Source of the DNA: an uncultured Caulobacterales bacterium
GTDB taxonomy: Bacteria > Pseudomonadota > Alphaproteobacteria > Caulobacterales > Maricaulaceae
DNA length: 9,750 bases
Reading direction: 5' to 3'
Assembly (NCBI GenBank): GCA_938007945.1
Contig: CALLME010000253.1
Span: forward strand, 1 to 9,750
The notes under the pieces are model-generated. The model did no database searches. It was not told where the DNA came from and worked only from the letters and a program-made list of their open reading frames with translations. Each line of letters opens with the position of its first letter. Position 1 is the first letter of the stretch. This document shows positions 1 to 4,932 of this stretch, in pieces. The translations under genes and the position numbers were made by a program.

Positions 1-154
1 CCGCCCTGGACGGCCCACCAAACCAGAAGCTGAGCGCAAACAGCGCGTCACTATCATGCTCGACAAAGACGTCATCCAACACTTTAAAAAAGACGGCAAA
101 GGTTGGCAAACCCGCGCAAATGCAGCCTTACGGAAGTCGGCGGGGTTGGAGTGA
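1..154 (+). CDS. brnA: BrnA-like antitoxin, C-terminal part (5' end outside window)
   Basis: Reading from base 2, an open frame runs into the window and ends at a TGA at 152-154. About 50 residues are visible. They include GRPTKPEAERKQ, then VTIMLDKDVIQHFKKDGKGWQ, then TRANAALRKSAGLE. This is the typical C-terminus of BrnA antitoxins: a basic GRP-K segment, a ribbon (VTIxLDxDV) and two helices ending GKGWQTRxNAALR. BrnA neutralises the RNase toxin BrnT and represses the brnTA promoter as a ribbon-helix-helix-type DNA-binding protein. The brnT toxin normally lies just upstream and would be outside the window, so whether a complete module exists cannot be judged. A terminator follows about 30 bases after the stop. 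An unpartnered BrnA-like transcription factor is possible. Confidence 0.75.
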   Translation, partial: RPGRPTKPEAERKQRVTIMLDKDVIQHFKKDGKGWQTRANAALRKSAGLE

Positions 155-184
155 GAACGCGAGGTTAGCGTGCATAAGAAATTT

Positions 185-223
185 GGCCCCTTCTCTATCC
201 ATGTAGGACGGGGCCGGTTTTTT
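185..223 (+). terminator. Rho-independent terminator after the BrnA-like gene
   Basis: GGCCCC at 185-190 pairs with GGGGCC at 210-215. The loop is long (19 nt) and can itself pair TCC with GGA. The stem is followed by GG and six T at 218-223. It lies about 30 bases after the antitoxin stop codon, on the same strand. Confidence 0.6.
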
Positions 224-257
224 ATTACCCCACTCACAATCCGCTCACCCCGTTCAG

Positions 258-278
258 GGTGTTTCCAAAGGAAACGCC
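258..278. repeat. Palindromic interspersed element, copy 1
   Basis: GGTGTTTCC-AAA-GGAAACGCC folds into a nine-pair hairpin with one G.T wobble and a 3-nt loop. Its core, GTTTCCAAAGGAAAC (261-275), recurs in exact reverse complement at 4819-4833. In both places CGCCTAGA is found nearby. It is noncoding and resembles a REP-type repeat. A weak leftward terminator role for the gene ending at 379 cannot be excluded, but there is no T-run. Confidence 0.45.
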
Positions 279-332
279 TAGAAACGGGGCCCATCACCCA
301 AACCGCCCCAAGCAGAACCCACAAGAGATGGG

Positions 333-350
333 TCCCTGCTTTCGCAGGGA
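333..350. repeat. Perfect hairpin of alphaproteobacterial interspersed-repeat type
   Basis: TCCCTGC (333-339), loop TTTC, GCAGGGA (344-350) form a perfect 7-bp stem, followed by TGAGCGGGG. Read in one frame this gives the 'WVPAFAGMSG' peptide. That peptide is a well-known translation artefact of interspersed palindromes in alphaproteobacterial genomes. There is no T-run on either side, so it is a poor terminator. It sits 29 bases beyond the stop of the nuclease gene. Confidence 0.5.
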
Positions 351-378
351 TGAGCGGGGTTAGTACAGTGAATTAGAG

Positions 379-2187
379 CTATTTATAAGTGAAATGGTTT
401 CGAGCCGTATCATATGATTGCTTCGCAAGTTCTTTAGTACGGTTTTTTATGTCTTTTTCAGACCATTCAGTTTTTGAGCTATTAGCTTTTGCAAACTGCA
501 ATATGAAATCATCTACATGCTTAATATTATTATCGTATTTGCTGGGGTTAATCAGCTTATCCATTTTTGTTGTAAAATTATCGTTTCCGAGAATTCCATT
601 AATCTGCTTTGGAATTACTAAGAGATTTCCCATTTCATGAATGTATTCGGCATCATCTAAATCTTTCGCCGCCGATTGAGAGCTTAAGTGCTCAATGTCG
701 TAAGACCCGCGTATATTATTTGAAAGTTCGAAATGGTCGATAAGATAAATTCTTTGACCACCTTTAACTCCTCTATTTACCATAGAGTCGAAGACATAAC
801 GAATAACGCTACGGTCGGTCTGATTTGAGTATAACACGTTTGAAAAGCTGGCTACAAATTCTGGTTCTTTTGCCATGTTTGGCTCAAGCTTGGCTTTAAA
901 TTCGCCCATAGTTTGTGAAAAATCGGTAGTGTCAAAAAACTTGGCACTAAAGTCTGAATAGAGATTCTCCACCTCGTTACCAATTCGATTACATATTTTA
1001 TTGTTGATAAAATGATATGACTCGATCAGACGCAATAAAGTCAGAAATGTTTTAGGTTTTCGCTTTAAGGGATCTTCACGCAAGAAAGCTAGTGTTATCG
1101 AATAAATCAGAGGGACTGATTGCGTTATACGAAACGTCTTAAGCGCACCCAATGCTCGTGAAGCCTCTTCAAGATAAATTGCATCTTTTTTAAAACCTCG
1201 CTCAGTCAACCAATCTGGAAAAGTTGTTCGGTTTTGAGATTCGTAAGCCCCAAAAAAGGAAGAAAACTCTCTTAATTGCTCAACGAATTCAATTGTTCCA
1301 GTTTCATGCGCATATTCTCTAATATGGCGGTATAGGTCTCTAGTGGTCACTTTTCCACGGCGAGATATTCGAAAGTATTTGAGCATGCGAAGAATTGAAC
1401 TTCCTGCATTTTCTGATATTTCTTTCCAGACTTCCTCAATATCAATTTCATCTACTTCATTGTTTTTTGAAAATAAGAAATTCTTTAGAAGGTCTGCAAT
1501 TTCAAGACCTTTGCCTCGAGCATTTGTTCTCTCAAAAATCTCAAAGGCTTCGGAACGTTCTTCAATATCAATTTTGATGACATATGATTTTTTGTAGATT
1601 TGCCTCAATAACTTTTTAAACTCGGAAGCATCTCCCTTACAAAGTCTTTCTATTTCATCCAGTGCGTAATTATAGATTGGCTTAACTCTTGAGTTTTGCC
1701 GTTTAACTGAGCGCTTAATTTTGCCAAATTGAATGGCATCTGGAAATTTTTCATCCCACTCATAATCACAAATTCTTGGGAAGACATCTTGTATAGTATC
1801 CGATGGAATAAGCTGGACACGTTGCTCTTCAAGCAATGGGTCAGTGCTAGTAATCGCATTCTGCGTGGCAAGTGCTAGTTGTTCGTTATTTAAAACTCTC
1901 CTAGCGTAAGTTCTACAGGCGACCAATACGATTAATAGGGTTGTAATTCGCTGTTGACCATCAATTACATAAACTCTGTTTTCTTTCTCTTCTGAGACAT
2001 CAAAAATCATTGTCCCCAAAAAAAGCTCATCATTATGTGATGATGCCATACACGCTTCAAAGTCCATAAATAAGTCTTTTACTTGCGCATTTCCTTTCCA
2101 ATCATAGCCCCGCTGATACTTTGGTACTATGAACTGCTCATCACTTCTCAATAGAACTTCAACGGACAATTTATTTGGGTCTCTCAT
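379..2187 (-). CDS. DUF262/DUF1524 protein, GmrSD-like putative restriction/anti-phage endonuclease
   Basis: A 602-residue protein if it starts at the ATG at 2187, chosen because GGGAGGA lies about 5 nt upstream. The frame stays open to 2244 but has no comparable ribosome site there. The N-terminal DUF262 domain (ParB/Srx-like fold, NTP-binding in this family) shows YQRGYDW at 24-30, YVIDGQQRITTL around 73-84, and a later FEIFERTNARGKGL...DLLKNFLF block. The C-terminal DUF1524 domain (HNH-type, beta-beta-alpha nuclease) shows IEHL (H500), GNLLVIP (N521), KQINGILGN (N530) and the usual terminal WSEKDIKNRTKELA helix. GmrSD proteins cut modified DNA in a nucleotide-dependent way, and related fusions (SspE, BrxU) act in phage defence. 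The usual Pro of the HxxP motif is replaced (EHLSSQ). Base composition is clearly more AT-rich than the neighbours, suggesting horizontal acquisition. It is divergent from an adenine methyltransferase. Target and cofactor are unknown. Confidence 0.85.
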   Translation of the reverse strand: MRDPNKLSVEVLLRSDEQFIVPKYQRGYDWKGNAQVKDLFMDFEACMASSHNDELFLGTMIFDVSEEKENRVYVIDGQQRITTLLIVLVACRTYARRVLNNEQLALATQNAITSTDPLLEEQRVQLIPSDTIQDVFPRICDYEWDEKFPDAIQFGKIKRSVKRQNSRVKPIYNYALDEIERLCKGDASEFKKLLRQIYKKSYVIKIDIEERSEAFEIFERTNARGKGLEIADLLKNFLFSKNNEVDEIDIEEVWKEISENAGSSILRMLKYFRISRRGKVTTRDLYRHIREYAHETGTIEFVEQLREFSSFFGAYESQNRTTFPDWLTERGFKKDAIYLEEASRALGALKTFRITQSVPLIYSITLAFLREDPLKRKPKTFLTLLRLIESYHFINNKICNRIGNEVENLYSDFSAKFFDTTDFSQTMGEFKAKLEPNMAKEPEFVASFSNVLYSNQTDRSVIRYVFDSMVNRGVKGGQRIYLIDHFELSNNIRGSYDIEHLSSQSAAKDLDDAEYIHEMGNLLVIPKQINGILGNDNFTTKMDKLINPSKYDNNIKHVDDFILQFAKANSSKTEWSEKDIKNRTKELAKQSYDTARNHFTYK

Positions 2188-2209
2188 TGTCTTCCTCCCA
2201 CAACTTAGA

Positions 2210-2228
2210 AATTTGATCTGATCAAATT
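2210..2228. promoter_or_regulatory. 19-bp GATC-containing palindrome, candidate operator
   Basis: AATTTGATC-T-GATCAAATT is a perfect 9+1+9 inverted repeat with a GATC in each arm (2215-2218 and 2220-2223). It lies 22 bases upstream of the nuclease ATG (2187), between the two divergent genes. Position and symmetry suggest a dimeric regulator site. If the adjacent methyltransferase modifies GATC, the operator would carry four methylatable adenines. No obvious regulator gene is adjacent, so binding by the methyltransferase itself or an outside regulator is speculative. Confidence 0.5.
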
Positions 2229-2256
2229 CCCGATTACAAAGCAAGAAAAAACAACC

Positions 2257-2286
2257 TTGACATCACACAACTAAAGATCGCATTTT
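2257..2286 (+). promoter_or_regulatory. Candidate promoter of the methyltransferase gene
   Basis: A consensus -35 hexamer TTGACA occupies 2257-2262. After 18 bases there is a weak -10-like CATTTT (2281-2286). A GATC at 2276-2279 lies in the spacer just before it. A GAGG at 2295-2298 precedes the ATG at 2310 by about 11 bases. The -35 match is strong and the -10 is not, so promoter strength is uncertain. Confidence 0.4.
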
Positions 2287-2309
2287 GATTTAATGAGGTT
2301 GCGACTGTA

Positions 2310-3173
2310 ATGGCGGCGCGGGCCGACACCCCGCGCTACACATTACTCCAAGGCGATATGCTAGACGTTTTGGAGAAGATCACCGATCTAAGTATCGACA
2401 TGATATTCGCTGACCCGCCTTATAACCTCTCTAATGACGGCTTTACCTGCCAAGGCGGGAGGATGGTGTCGGTAAATAAGGGCGAGTGGGACCGCAGTGC
2501 GGGGCCTGCGGCGGATTTTGAGTTTCATAAAACATGGATTGCGGCGTGCCATCGTAAGCTGCGGCCGGGCGGTACGATTTGGATTTCAGGGACGTATCAC
2601 TCGATTTATCAATGCGGCTTTGCGCTACAAATGGGGGGCTGGCATGTGCTTAATGACATTGCGTGGTTTAAGCCCAATGCCTCTCCCAATCTGTCCTGTC
2701 GCATGTTCACGGCGAGCCATGAGAGTTTGATTTGGGCGCGCACCTCAAAAAAAGACAAGCATGACTTCAATTATAAAGAGATGAAATTTAGCGCCTATCA
2801 CGAGGGCGATGTCCTTAAGAAAGAAGACAAGCAAATGCGCAGCGTGTGGTCTATCCCGCTTACGAAAAAGAGCGAGAAGCGCTTTGGCAAACATCCGACA
2901 CAAAAACCAGAAGCCCTGCTTGAGCGGGTCGTGCTGTCCTCGACGAAGGCGGGCGACATCGTGCTCGACCCGTTTTGCGGGAGCGGCACGACGGGTGCAG
3001 TCGCTATGCGTCATGGCCGCCGCTTTATCGGTATAGATATGGACGCGGATTATCTTCACGGCATTGCGCAGAAACGCATTGAGGCGGAGATAGCGGAGCG
3101 CGAGACGCAGGCGGATGAGGCAGAGGATTTCCTAAGCGCGCTACGGGATGAAGTCGCGGCGGCGCGGGGGTAA
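2310..3173 (+). CDS. Beta-class DNA adenine-N6 methyltransferase, DpnA-like
   Basis: A 287-residue methyltransferase that transfers a methyl group from S-adenosylmethionine to adenine in DNA. The catalytic motif [11 protein letters not shown] (DPPY 35-38) comes before the AdoMet-binding motif [12 protein letters not shown] (220-230), the order of the beta class. HPTQKP (195-200), [10 protein letters not shown] and [19 protein letters not shown] are also typical. From memory of the families, the segment after DPPY ([13 protein letters not shown]) and the SC-R-FT-S-E block match DpnA of the DpnII system (GATC) better than CcrM or HinfI (GANTC). The C-terminal extension of CcrM (about 70 residues) is absent. 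GATC specificity is therefore likely but not proven. It starts at an ATG with GAGG about 11 bases upstream. Base composition is like the core genes and unlike the divergent AT-rich nuclease. It could be an orphan regulatory enzyme or the protective half of a restriction pair. Confidence 0.9.
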   Translation: MAARADTPRYTLLQGDMLDVLEKITDLSIDMIFADPPYNLSNDGFTCQGGRMVSVNKGEWDRSAGPAADFEFHKTWIAACHRKLRPGGTIWISGTYHSIYQCGFALQMGGWHVLNDIAWFKPNASPNLSCRMFTASHESLIWARTSKKDKHDFNYKEMKFSAYHEGDVLKKEDKQMRSVWSIPLTKKSEKRFGKHPTQKPEALLERVVLSSTKAGDIVLDPFCGSGTTGAVAMRHGRRFIGIDMDADYLHGIAQKRIEAEIAERETQADEAEDFLSALRDEVAAARG

Positions 3174-3183
3174 TCCCAGATTA

Positions 3184-3197
3184 GGTTGCTCGCAACC
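3184..3197. repeat. Small inverted repeat after the methyltransferase gene
   Basis: GGTTGC-TC-GCAACC is a perfect 6-bp inverted repeat with a 2-nt centre, 11 bases after the methyltransferase stop. There is no T-run, so it is at best a weak terminator or a protein site. Confidence 0.3.
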
Positions 3198-3239
3198 CCT
3201 CACAAAAATACCCTTCAGTTTCCGTTCATGCGCCGCCCC

Positions 3240-3255
3240 TTAAAGACTCGTTAAC
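3240..3255. promoter_or_regulatory. CtrA box with embedded GANTC site, upstream of mscS
   Basis: TTAA (3240-3243), seven bases (AGACTCG), then TTAAC (3251-3255) match the CtrA consensus TTAA-N7-TTAAC exactly. The spacer contains GACTC (3245-3249), a CcrM-type GANTC methylation site. A further TTAA follows at 3259-3262. The box lies only about 25 bases before the mscS ATG, so it probably overlaps or follows the transcription start. CtrA bound there would more likely repress than activate. This assumes the host encodes CtrA and CcrM, which the window does not show. Confidence 0.5.
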
Positions 3256-3279
3256 ATTTAAGACCGTTGGGAGGCAAAT

Positions 3280-4155
3280 ATGTTATCGATTTTTAGACAG
3301 GTGTCGGAAGTCACCGAAACCGTGAGTGAAGTCACAAAATTTTTAAACCCTGAGAGACTGGACTCTTATATGAGTACGGGTATCGCGATGGGAACGAAAG
3401 TTCTTATTGCGCTTGTCATATTTATCATTGGCTCTTGGATTGCCAAGAAAGTCAAAAACGGCATTACGAGGATGGCTAAGAAAAGCCCGCAGCTTGACGA
3501 GACGCTGTTTAACTTCCTCGGCTCGATTGCACGTTGGGTCATTATGGCGTTCGTGTTTATCGCCATCCTCGGTCAGTTCGGCGTTGAAACAACTTCAATC
3601 GTGGCGCTCCTCGGTGCGGCGGGTCTTGCGGTCGGTCTTGCGCTTCAAGGGGCAATGTCAAACCTCGCGGCTGGCGTCATGCTGATGATTTTCCGTCCGT
3701 ATAAAATTGGCGACTTCGTCGATGCAGGCGGTCACTTTGGTAATGTTGAGGACATCACATTGTTCACAACGGACATGCAGACTTTTGACAACCAGAAAAT
3801 CATTATTCCAAATGGTAAAATCTGGGGCGAGAAAATCATCAATCACAGTCACCACCCTGTGCGCGGCGTCGAGATGAAATTCAATGTCGCTTATGATGAT
3901 GATATCGAAAAAGCGCGTCAGGTTATTCTGAAAACGCTTGCGGCCAACCCGCATATCAAATCTGACCCAGCACCATTTGTTGAGGTTGAAACGCTGACAG
4001 AGCGCTCTGCTGAATTGGTCGTACGTCCCTTCACAGATGGCGAGCACTACTTTGATGTACGCTATTCTGTACCACAGCAAATCCTCACCGCGCTTGGTAA
4101 AGCTGGCATGACAACGCCATATCCTGCGACACGTGTCTTAATGGATAAGAAATAG
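3280..4155 (+). CDS. mscS: Small-conductance mechanosensitive channel MscS
   Basis: A 291-residue inner-membrane channel, close in length to E. coli MscS (286). It opens under membrane tension to release solutes during hypo-osmotic shock. A short N-terminal helix is followed by three membrane segments: about 34-55 (IAMGTKVLIALVIFIIGSW), about 84-105 (RWVIMAFVFIAIL) and the pore-lining TM3. TM3 carries the Gly/Ala pattern LGAAGLAVGLALQGAMSNLAAG, near identical to that of MscS. The cytoplasmic beta domain follows: FRPYKIGDFVDAGGHFGNVEDI, then IIIPNGKIWGEKIINHS. The C-terminus keeps the TTPYP motif. The ATG has GGGAGG about 8 bases upstream. It is transcribed alone, between the CtrA box and a strong terminator. 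No truncation is seen. Confidence 0.95.
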   Translation: MLSIFRQVSEVTETVSEVTKFLNPERLDSYMSTGIAMGTKVLIALVIFIIGSWIAKKVKNGITRMAKKSPQLDETLFNFLGSIARWVIMAFVFIAILGQFGVETTSIVALLGAAGLAVGLALQGAMSNLAAGVMLMIFRPYKIGDFVDAGGHFGNVEDITLFTTDMQTFDNQKIIIPNGKIWGEKIINHSHHPVRGVEMKFNVAYDDDIEKARQVILKTLAANPHIKSDPAPFVEVETLTERSAELVVRPFTDGEHYFDVRYSVPQQILTALGKAGMTTPYPATRVLMDKK

Positions 4156-4164
4156 CGTAGATCA

Positions 4165-4226
4165 CTGCGAGACTGTGGGGCCTCGCAGATGATAGACGAG
4201 AGCGGCTCTCTTCGAGGGCCGCTTTT
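4165..4226 (+). terminator. mscS terminator region with two hairpins
   Basis: Ten bases after the mscS stop, CTGCGAG (4165-4171) pairs with CTCGCAG (4182-4188). A second, stronger hairpin, AGCGGCTCTC (4201-4210), loop TTC, GAGGGCCGCT (4214-4223), has ten pairs including one G.T wobble. It is followed by a T-run at 4223-4226. The second hairpin is the likely intrinsic terminator. Confidence 0.75.
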
Positions 4227-4245
4227 CGCGTGAGAAAACAAGGTA

Positions 4246-4260
4246 TCTGGATTTTCCAGA
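4246..4260. repeat. Short inverted repeat upstream of the TerB-like gene
   Basis: TCTGG-ATTTT-CCAGA is a perfect 5-bp inverted repeat, about 90 bases before the TerB-like start. It could be an operator half-site pair or chance. Further on, TTGCCC (4275-4280) with TATTAA (4296-4301) at a short 15-base spacing is a weak promoter candidate for the same gene. Confidence 0.25.
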
Positions 4261-4346
4261 AACCGCTTTAGGTCTTGCCCTACGGCCTACTCTGCTATTA
4301 AGAGATGGGGTCTTGTACCGCTCATATTTTATGATTGATATCTCTT

Positions 4347-4724
4347 ATGCCTAATCCTCTAAATTCCGTATTAAACCTCATCGCGGCAACGATTTTAGCT
4401 GACAAGCGGGTGTATGCCGCCGAAGTTGATGTGTTTATCAAAGAGACCAGCAAGCTTGACCTTGTGAGACAATTAGAACCAAATATTTCCGAACCAAAAT
4501 TACTGGCATGGTATGAGATGAATAAAGATGCTGTCGAAGCTAATCTCAAGGGCCCGTACTTTAAAAATTGGCTCTATAGCCTACTCGATCAGATATCCGA
4601 GCTAAATGGCAAGGACGAGATTTTAGAGGTAATGAACAAAATAGCTCGCGCGGATGACAATGTTCATGTCAGCGAGCGAGCACTCATTAGATTGGCTAAG
4701 CGCTATTGGGATAAAGCGGCTTAG
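4347..4724 (+). CDS. TerB-like small protein of unknown function
   Basis: A 125-residue soluble, all-helical protein when started at the ATG at 4347; an in-frame TTG at 4335 would add four residues. Neither start has a convincing ribosome site. The sequence has the TerB/DjlA-N pattern: NLIAATILADKRVYAAEVDVFIKE early on (a helix with acidic metal-binding-like residues). A second copy-like segment near the end, MNKIARADDNVHVSERALIRLAKRYW, has the 'A-aDg-v...E...i' signature. TerB of the tellurite/stress ter systems is a monomeric helical protein implicated in metal sensing and membrane-associated stress complexes. Single TerB-domain proteins are widespread and mostly uncharacterised. No other ter gene is present, so tellurite resistance should not be assumed. 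It is flanked by the mscS terminator and a palindrome-rich spacer and appears monocistronic. Confidence 0.6.
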   Translation: MPNPLNSVLNLIAATILADKRVYAAEVDVFIKETSKLDLVRQLEPNISEPKLLAWYEMNKDAVEANLKGPYFKNWLYSLLDQISELNGKDEILEVMNKIARADDNVHVSERALIRLAKRYWDKAA

Positions 4725-4818
4725 AGTCAGCTCCACCTGTGCTACACAAGGATGTCTGTGTTTGCTGCCATTATATGCGAATTTCGTTCTGCGAATTAGA
4801 GCGGTGCTCGCGCGGTCT

Positions 4819-4833
4819 GTTTCCTTTGGAAAC
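4819..4833. repeat. Palindromic interspersed element, copy 2 (inverted)
   Basis: GTTTCCTTTGGAAAC is the exact reverse complement of the core at 261-275. It forms a 6-bp stem with a 3-nt loop, extended by one T-A pair on each side (4818-4834). It is the first of three hairpins in the 208-bp spacer between the TerB-like gene and the E2 gene. Confidence 0.45.
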
Positions 4834-4854
4834 AAACTTTTCGCTGCGCCTAGA

Positions 4855-4872
4855 GGTGTTCGTCAGAACGCC
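4855..4872. repeat. Hairpin in the TerB/E2 intergenic palindrome cluster
   Basis: GGTGTTC (4855-4861), loop GTCA, GAACGCC (4866-4872) give seven pairs with one wobble. It lies 21 bases from the GTTTCC palindrome and may belong to the same noncoding repeat. No convincing gene is found in this spacer. Confidence 0.4.
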
Positions 4873-4902
4873 GGAACCATAACGCGGAGCGTTTGGCATA
4901 GC

Positions 4903-4929
4903 GGCGTATTTCGCTTCTCGAAACACGCC
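4903..4929 (-). terminator. Hairpin directly downstream of E2, candidate operon terminator
   Basis: GGCGTATTTCG (4903-4913), loop CTTCT, CGAAACACGCC (4919-4929) form an 11-position stem with one mismatch. It begins 3 bases after the E2 stop codon on the minus strand. There is no T-run on the exit side, so it is not a textbook intrinsic terminator. It could protect the 3' end, or be part of the repeat cluster. Confidence 0.4.
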
Positions 4930-4932
4930 TAA

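Noticed and set aside
333..350. Terminator for the nuclease gene
   Set aside because: The stem is perfect, but there is no T-run on the minus-strand exit side, and the sequence fits an interspersed repeat.
170..376. A 68-codon plus-strand open frame
   Set aside because: It runs through the terminator and two palindromes, has no ribosome site, and ends in the WVPAFAGMSG artefact peptide typical of interspersed repeats.
2188..2244. Upstream extension of the nuclease (19 extra residues)
   Set aside because: The ATG at 2187 has a strong GGGAGGA site, and the extension would run through the palindrome at 2210-2228.
3658..4080. A 140-codon minus-strand frame within mscS
   Set aside because: It is an antisense shadow of a clearly recognised MscS gene.
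4654..4932. A 92-codon plus-strand frame after the TerB-like gene
   Set aside because: It overlaps the end of the TerB-like gene out of frame and then translates the palindrome cluster; no ribosome site or recognisable protein.
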